DNA of 52,395 bases, taken from Monosporascus cannonballus (taxonomy: Eukaryota; Ascomycota; Sordariomycetes; Xylariales). Under the pieces are notes generated by a model. That model was given only the letters and a program-made list of their open reading frames with translations, did no database searches and was not told where the DNA came from. The DNA is taken from NCBI GenBank assembly GCA_004154925.1, contig QJNS01000372.1:1-52395 (forward strand), given 5' to 3'. Made by a program: the position numbers and the translations under genes. Below, one piece after another: positions 46,200 to 52,395 of this stretch; within the stretch, counting starts at the first letter, position 1, and the number at the start of each line of letters is the position of its first letter.

Positions 46200-49100
46200 G
46201 TCGGGACCTGAGATTACAGCCAGACTACCGCATCTTTTGTTGCCTGTTCACACTTTTCTGATAAGCCCTTGCTAGTAATAGGGTCGGGAATCGCCCCTTC
46301 AATGCCCCGTTGGGTAGTGTCTGAAAGCGTCGAGAGATGGATTCACAAACCTCAAGTGTTCCATTCTGGAGACGAGTAACTATATGCTATAAATATCCTT
46401 CTGCATCATCGCATATAGCATCCGTGCCGATTATCTGGCGGCGATATCTAGACGCGGGCGGCCATTGAAATGAAATCGCCTCGAGACGTTGCTGTCTTAG
46501 TAATTTAGCATCACTGCGGATTTCCTCCAGGTATTTTACCCATCCAACCTGCCCACGCTAGTGTTCTTAGCTTACTCGAAAGGAACACGGAGGTCGAGGT
46601 GCCTCGGCTCCGCGTGTGTTGCCGCTACCCCTATTTTATTTGCATATGCGCCGGCTGGTTGGTTATGCAGCAGGACGGGGTGTGGACTCCAACCACGGGT
46701 GCTATCATCAAGTCGCTTGAGTAATCGCTCCCCTCCCCGTGACCTGCTTGCGTACCTCCCTACACTCTCATTGAATGGCATGTTTCCTTTTGTTGTTCAA
46801 GGCACCTTGTCAGACCGCATGTGGCTTGGCACGCTATATGATTTTAGGTGCCAATCAGAACCGCATCTCGGGCTACCTTGCAGTCAGCGAGCATGCAGGC
46901 AGCTCTCGAGTCCACCACCACCGACCGCCGGATGGCTCTTCCGCACCGGGCGGGCGCACACAACCTCACCAATTGGCGGATTGGAAGCCGGACAGAGGCT
47001 CTGTGCCGCGTCTGTTGCTGCCGTCCTGCTTGCCCCGAAGCTTGCCAGGACTTCGAGTTGCGGAATGTCCAATAGAATCTCCCCAGGAGTCCGGATAGGG
47101 GAACCGCTGACAATAAGATGTCCACCCCCACCCCATCTTGATTGCCCTTGACGCACGCAGCGAGGGAGCGCACTATGGCTTGCTGTCAGCCAGCTAGTAC
47201 GGGGGGCCCTAATGCAATACCCCTTCGCCGTACTATAGCTCGTTAGCTCCCTCGCTATATCTGTTAGTGCTGTGGGACTATCATGTCCTCTGCGCACAGT
47301 CCTGGATGCCCGTTTGTTTTCTCGAGCGCCGAGTTGTGCTGGTAGGAGGGGTACCGGCGTTTAGCACACCCGCCCGAAGACTCCATTCCAATGTCATTCC
47401 ATGTTTTGATTCACCTTTCCATCCGCTCACCAACTCTAACAATGGTGTCGCCACGCTTTCTCCGTGATAACTTCATCAAATCGAAGTGCAACGGTGAGAA
47501 CAAGCGGCATGTTTGCCGTTTGGATCCGTGAGGTGGGACGAAGGAACATGGGCGGACGGTACCCTAATGCACCTATGAAATTACCCGTTGCGATTTTTTT
47601 GGCACTAATGGTAGACGGCCTCCTCACGTTCCTTCCTGTATCTCTTAGTCGAAGCGTTAGATCCCGGGCCGCTGTTGGTCTTGAGAATGCACGACGGCTC
47701 GAATCCGCTCCTAGAAGCTAACCGGGAACGAAAATGGAGCGAATCCTGTGCAAGGCTTGAAGAGACCTACTTATCCCATACGCAATACATACAGTGACCT
47801 GGAGCGCGCAAAGGCCTCATCACGCTTAACGATCATTGCATCAACGATTGCTTATGCCTGGACGGTTGAGCTCCTACAGACGCCTATTTCGTAGTCCTTG
47901 GCTGAGCAATCGGAAAGAGCAAGACTCCTGGGGAAGCAGCAACTTTCCAAGAGATAAAGCCACTGTCCCTTGGTCTATGTGTTCATAGCGGCAAAACGCC
48001 GTTGGCGTGAAGAAATGCAGGTACTCTTGCAAGTCATTTTACGACTGCCCATATATACTTTTACAAACTAATGTGCGGGGTGCTCCCAAAAGCCCGACTA
48101 GGCCAAGGCACAAGGAATTGATTGCCTTTGACAAGGTGAAAGCATCTCCAGTTCCGAGATGCATCAATTTGACTGGGCACCGTCGTCTCCCGATTCGAGC
48201 ACTTCGATATTTCACTGTTCGCGCTGGCCACCTTATGTAGGTGCTTAGGCTGTTAAAGTACCGACGGCCGCGGACACAATATCCGGACGCAGTGGCCGAA
48301 CGGCATCTCACCTGTCATAAGTTGAGCCGGGCAGATCTATCACTGCGGTGATGTTTCAGCTACCTATCCGGAGCACTCAAGTCACCAGCGGCGCTGTTGT
48401 GCCTATTTATACACCTAGGCGGGTACCTCTCATTCTTTGGCTGTGTCTGTTGGATGAGGATCTCGACCCAAAATAGATATATGCATGCATGCCAATGTCC
48501 CTTACGGTCATACGATCCCGGTTTTCTGGATTCAATCTCAGCAATTACCTATTTCGCGCCCAATGAACTAGAAGTCGCTCCCGGCTGATATGCAAGCTGC
48601 CGGCGAGTCGCCTAAGTTCCGCCCTGGTTTCCTAATGGATGCCATCGCTACTACTACTGCCAGTATCCGATTGCTGGTGAGCGACTAGGAACTGACAGAG
48701 CTCCCGGTTGAGCTGTTGGTTTGTTAATTTCGGGTAGATCCTCGCTATCATGTGGTCGACAATATCGCCTGGGACGTTATAATATGGAACGTAGAGTCGA
48801 ACTTACCTCGCGTTATTATGCCCAATGAAGACAATAGCTACACCTACTCTCTTCAAAACAAAGCGACCCAAATATTTACGGAGATCCAAAGATGACGTGA
48901 TCCCGGATTGCGGCGGGCAGAAAGGAAAGACATATGGCGGCGTTCCGTCAACTCAGCCTCGCGAGGCTCTCGAATCGGTCGAACGACTCGTGAGTCGTCG
49001 GGACTTCTAGCTGAAGCTTCAGCCTGATGCGCATCACTGCCTAATATAAGTACCGTAGTATTAACCTTGACGTGTGACGAACTTGGAGATGGACGCGCCC

Positions 49101-49970
49101 AGCGGCGGGAAGGCTGGACCAACATCATTCGATTTCTGATACCAAGTTTTGAAGCAGGATCTCGCATGATTGGACAGCCACTAAGTAGAAACCCGTCCGG
49201 CCCCCTCCCCTCTTGGCGGGCCAGGCCGCCGTAGTGGGACACTGAGCACCACATGGTACGTGCTGCAACACTGAACATGCGCCGCATCGAGATTCCCCTA
49301 GTCTTTTAGAGCGCTTTGAAACGGGCAACGTCGGGGGCGTGTCACATCTTCGTCTCCATTCTGGACCAGTCGCACAGCAAACGAGCAATCTCGCATCGCT
49401 GGCAGGTGGGGCTCTAACGGCAGACGGCACCCTCCCTGTTGGTGTCAAACTCCTGTGCCCTTCCGTACTTATCGCCTGACTCGCCTCTTTCGTGTCTTTC
49501 TGTTGTCGTTCGGTCAGTTGAGACTTGTAACAGGAAACAGACAGACCTTGGTTTTTGTAGGCCCGGCGCTTACCAACTCTACCCAATCTTCGCCGATAAT
49601 ATGCATTAATCTTTCCCTCCTAATATCTCTTCTTTCCTAATCATTCACTTCTGGCACTCCGCCGCCCGCCTCAGACTGTCCCCGTCGAGGAGAGGGTGTT
49701 CTGTGTGTATATTGATTAAGTCGGATTGATTTCGGCAATACGTTCCTTACCGTGTAATCTCTTTTTCGGCTTCCACGTCGATTAATTCGCGAAGACGCCG
49801 GTCGTCTATTCTACTTCGTTACGGGGTTTAGGTTTAGTTGAAAAATTGTTGGAGAAGGGATTGCTGGAATACCAAGAGTTTGGAGAGGAAGAGTCAGGCG
49901 GTCGAGTACTTTCGAGACACACAACCACATATTCTAGGTCGAAGCCGACAGTGCTGCTCGGCTGATCAAG
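46200..49970. other. Long gene-free stretch (about 3.8 kb)
   Basis: Apart from possible upstream exons of the 46-kb relic (46,200-46,560), I recognise no protein family or RNA gene. The longest open frame (46,561-47,151, plus) starts with GTG and has no protein-like features. Pyrimidine-rich tracts at about 49,580-49,650 are typical of fungal promoters and probably serve the tetraspanin gene downstream. Confidence 0.5.
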
Positions 49971-50772
49971 ATGGCGAACAAGGTGCTGGCAGCCTTCCTC
50001 GTTATGGATGGGTTGTTCGTGGCGATGGGCGCGATTATGTTGGGATTCTGCGCCATCGTGCGGAACGGAGCTTTCAACGACCCGACGGAAGGGCGGGAAG
50101 CCGCTCGCAATCTTCTATACCAGTCGTTCCCCTTTAACGGTAAAGACACCGAACTCTCTCCCGTGATTGTCGAGGTTGCTGACGGCCTGCGTAGCCGGCA
50201 TCGCCAACGCCATCATGACCTTCATCGCATTCATATTGACGCTTCCGGGGTTGGCGACGGGTAGTCGGAGCTGGCTGAAGGCGGCCGGGTATCTGATCGC
50301 CATCGACGCCGTCGTCACCATGGCCGTCGGTCTGGATCTGTGGATCTCCACGCTGAAGATGCGAGCGAATTTCGAAAACATCTGGCGCGCCCAGCCGAGC
50401 GGGATTCAAGACCTCATGCAAACGGCCGTAAGTAGGAGCAATTATGTTTTAGGAAGTTGCCGTCGCCGTGCCAACTCGCTGATTCCTCTTTGACAGTTCC
50501 AATGCTGCGGGTACCTCAACAGCACGTCGCCGGCTTTCGTCACAAACGAGCAGTGTCCGAGCCCGGCAGCCGCCGCTCTTGAGCGCGGCTGCGTCGCCCC
50601 TCTCGTAGCTTTCGGCAGCACCTTCGTCGATAACATCTTCACCGCCGTCTTCGGTATGGTCGGCATCCAGGTCCTCCTCATCGTCGCCATCGCTGCGCTA
50701 CTCAAGGACCGGAAAGAGCGCGAACGGTATCGGCACATCGACGAGAAGAGGGGCGCCCGGGGCACGTTTTAA
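49971..50772 (+). CDS. PLS1: Fungal tetraspanin, Pls1 type
   Basis: A four-pass membrane organiser. Pls1 orthologues are needed for appressorium-mediated penetration in plant pathogens and for ascospore germination in saprophytes. Exons are 49,971-50,139, 50,195-50,427 and 50,497-50,772. Introns are 55 nt (GCTGAC branch) and 69 nt (CTGAT near the acceptor). The product is 225 residues, the length of characterised Pls1 proteins. Membrane segments lie at about 5-30, 57-77, 86-108 and 181-203. The large extracellular loop starts after NIWRAQ and carries the tetraspanin CCG motif (137-139, in FQCCGYLNST) plus C154 and C166, four cysteines in all. After segment 4 the tail KDRKERERYRHIDEK resembles the conserved Pls1 tail. 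The start MANKVLAAFL fits the family. The alternative, a different tetraspanin class such as Tsp2/Tsp3, is less likely on length and tail. Confidence 0.93.
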
Positions 50773-52342
50773 AACCGCACACGATCCACCTCCGCCGGTT
50801 TCTTCGGTCTAGCTACATCGTAGATGCGAGCGATGCAAGCGAACGACCGAGTCATGCCCGAGACCTCCACTACCGCGTTTAGGACGTTTCAAGGAAGATT
50901 CACAAAAACTTAATAACCACAGCATTAGATAGGAGTATCTGATGAAAGAAGGAATTGAGCCTCGTTGTCTCTCACTTGCTCGCCACCCGAGAGGGCTTTT
51001 AGGCGGACCCTTAGCGTAGCTCTGCGGTGCTGGGGATCGTAGCCGAAGGCCATCGAGTTCTTGCGTCCTACCGCATCAAGCGTCATTCCATGTACCCATA
51101 ATTATGTGTTAAGCGTTCTGTTCAGGTAGATACTAAATATAGACCAGATATCTCCTTCGTGACCATGAACAAGGTTTTACTACACATCTGAAGTAGCTGA
51201 ATTCGTGGTGTCCGTACTGACTTCCCCTATAGATATGGTAGGTACTGGTGTGGGCACGAACCCAAACAAATACTCGTGCTCCATTCGGCATGCCAGTGTA
51301 CGACCACGATGGTCGCGAAATCCACATCCACTATCGATCCCCTCGAAACGCCACCAGCTAGCCTGGTAGCCCGCTAGTCCTACCTACCTCAGCGACATCG
51401 AAGCCCGCGCGGTGGCTGTTCTTCTCGATACCGGGCGCAAGGCCATCCATCCATCCGCTTTTTCGGGGCCTGCTGACTTAGCGCCGCCGCGGCACGTAAC
51501 CCGGCCCCCCCCCCCCCCCCCCGATATGATGCATACTGACATAAGGGGTCGCCTGCTGGCTATATCTCTGAATCGAGCGGCCGTGTTTCGCCACCGGCCC
51601 CCGAGGAATAGGGGGAAAGGAGAAGAAAACGCCCCACGGAATGATATAACACATCCCTCTTGACGTGGTCAGCAGACAGACAGCTAGGCGCGGCGGCGCG
51701 GCGGGAGATTATTATATACGTGTGCGGGTGTCGACGGCTCAGGCGAATTGGGCGCCTAGTCATCATGGGGACGTTAGGGATGCAGGGAGGGGCTTTAAGC
51801 GGTCCACCCCCGCCGTCTGCTGCTCGGGAGGGCGGCGCAAGTCGAAGTAAAGCAAAAACCGGGTCCTCGTCCCGACGGGGGAAGGGAGAAGGGCCCGCCG
51901 GCCGCGCGCGTAGGGAGGCGAGCACGGCCGGAGCGCATCGTATGTATATATGCATGCCCCAACGCCGGAGGGCGGGAACGGGTTCATCGTCGTGGATGGG
52001 TGGGGCGGAAGGGCGGGGAGAAGATAGGCAGCTTGACGGGATGATTGGTTGGTTGCTGTGATGGCGATACTGGTGCGGGATGTGCGGGCACGGAGGGAAG
52101 AAGTGGCGGAGCCCCAGGGGCTGGTTGGCTGTCGGTGTCTGTGACATGAGGAGGACAGGCAGGCGGGCGTACGATGGATGTGGCCTGCATACGTAGGTAT
52201 CTAGTCCCCTTTGGCGGCGGCGGAAGACTTGTTTGGGTGTGTATACTTGTGATAGGTGATAGAATTGAGAGGTTGCGTCCTGCCGGTTAGCCCGTGGTTG
52301 CGGTTGGCGTTATATGGGGTGCGCGGAGATGGGCCTTGCCTC
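50773..52342. other. Gene-free 3' flank
   Basis: Includes the tetraspanin 3' UTR and then G/C-rich, low-complexity DNA. Open frames on both strands at 51,412-52,190 are compositional (Pro/Arg/Ser or Gly/Arg rich) and overlap one another. No RNA gene recognised. Confidence 0.5.
51505..51522. repeat. Internal poly-C run (18 C)
   Basis: Eighteen consecutive C inside otherwise normal sequence. Its length may be unreliable, as homopolymers of this size are error-prone. Confidence 0.85.
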
Positions 52343-52355
52343 TTTTTTTTTTTTT

Positions 52356-52386
<31 letters not shown>

Positions 52387-52395
52387 TGTGGGGGG
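52343..52395. repeat. Poly-T then poly-G at window end
   Basis: Twenty-three T (52,343-52,365) are followed by twenty-one G (52,366-52,386), then TGTG and five G. Mirrors the poly-C at position 1 and marks a probable contig end. Confidence 0.85.

Noticed and set aside
46561..47151. 196-codon open frame on the plus strand, one of the longest in the right half
   Set aside because: Starts with GTG, has compositional Ser/Pro/Arg/Leu-rich sequence, no domain, and overlaps open frames in other phases and on the other strand.
51412..52190. Several open frames up to 195 codons near the right end
   Set aside because: G/C-rich low-complexity DNA gives Pro/Arg or Gly/Arg-rich frames on both strands. 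No splice-consistent gene model or family.

Overview
This window is nuclear DNA of a filamentous ascomycete, probably a Sordariomycete-type (Pezizomycotina) fungus. The protein genes have short phase-consistent introns (55-194 nt) with GT..AG ends and CTAAC/CTGAC-type branch sites. The proteins are fungal (a CYP65-like P450, Mcm1, a Pls1-type tetraspanin of exactly 225 residues, a Ctr copper transporter, eL42). A block of about 32 kb shows the C-to-T decay typical of repeat-induced point mutation (RIP). The window begins in a 19-base poly-C run and ends in poly-T plus poly-G runs, so it looks like one whole contig that stops at homopolymers.

Layout. (1) 1-1,226: 5' part of a cytochrome P450 on the minus strand, cut by the left edge. 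(2) About 1,440-33,240: an AT-rich, gene-free RIP block holding decayed transposons. I can resolve two same-orientation Ty3/gypsy-like relics sharing LTR-like sequences (about 2.3-8.9 kb, and 9.25 kb onward), a small direct-repeat element (15.45-16.06 kb), a minus-strand Fot1/pogo DNA transposon with terminal inverted repeats (18.1-19.95 kb), a complete but dead Ty3/gypsy chromovirus with two 206-bp LTRs (21,073-28,489), and a MITE-like inverted-repeat element (32.54-32.78 kb). The rest of the block is too decayed to assign. (3) About 33,240-52,395: balanced-GC DNA with four intact genes: eL42 (minus), Ctr copper transporter (plus), Mcm1 MADS-box factor (minus) and Pls1-like tetraspanin (plus). 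They are separated by long stretches with no recognisable gene and one broken coding relic (45.7-46.2 kb).

How the parts relate. The four right-hand genes are unrelated housekeeping or developmental genes and form no cluster: ribosome, copper uptake, a master transcription factor, and a membrane organiser needed in plant pathogens for host penetration. The P450 starts only about 200 bp from the RIP block, so its promoter lies at or inside a likely heterochromatin border. The transposons no longer encode working enzymes. In the chromovirus the zinc-knuckle cysteines, the reverse transcriptase aspartates and the integrase DDE residues are all changed in the way expected from G-to-A transitions on the coding strand.

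I see no undescribed multi-gene system. The most informative signals are the strand-switching pattern of RIP, the extra 1.5 kb 3' region in the chromovirus, the P450 at the block edge, and the unidentified broken gene at 46 kb.
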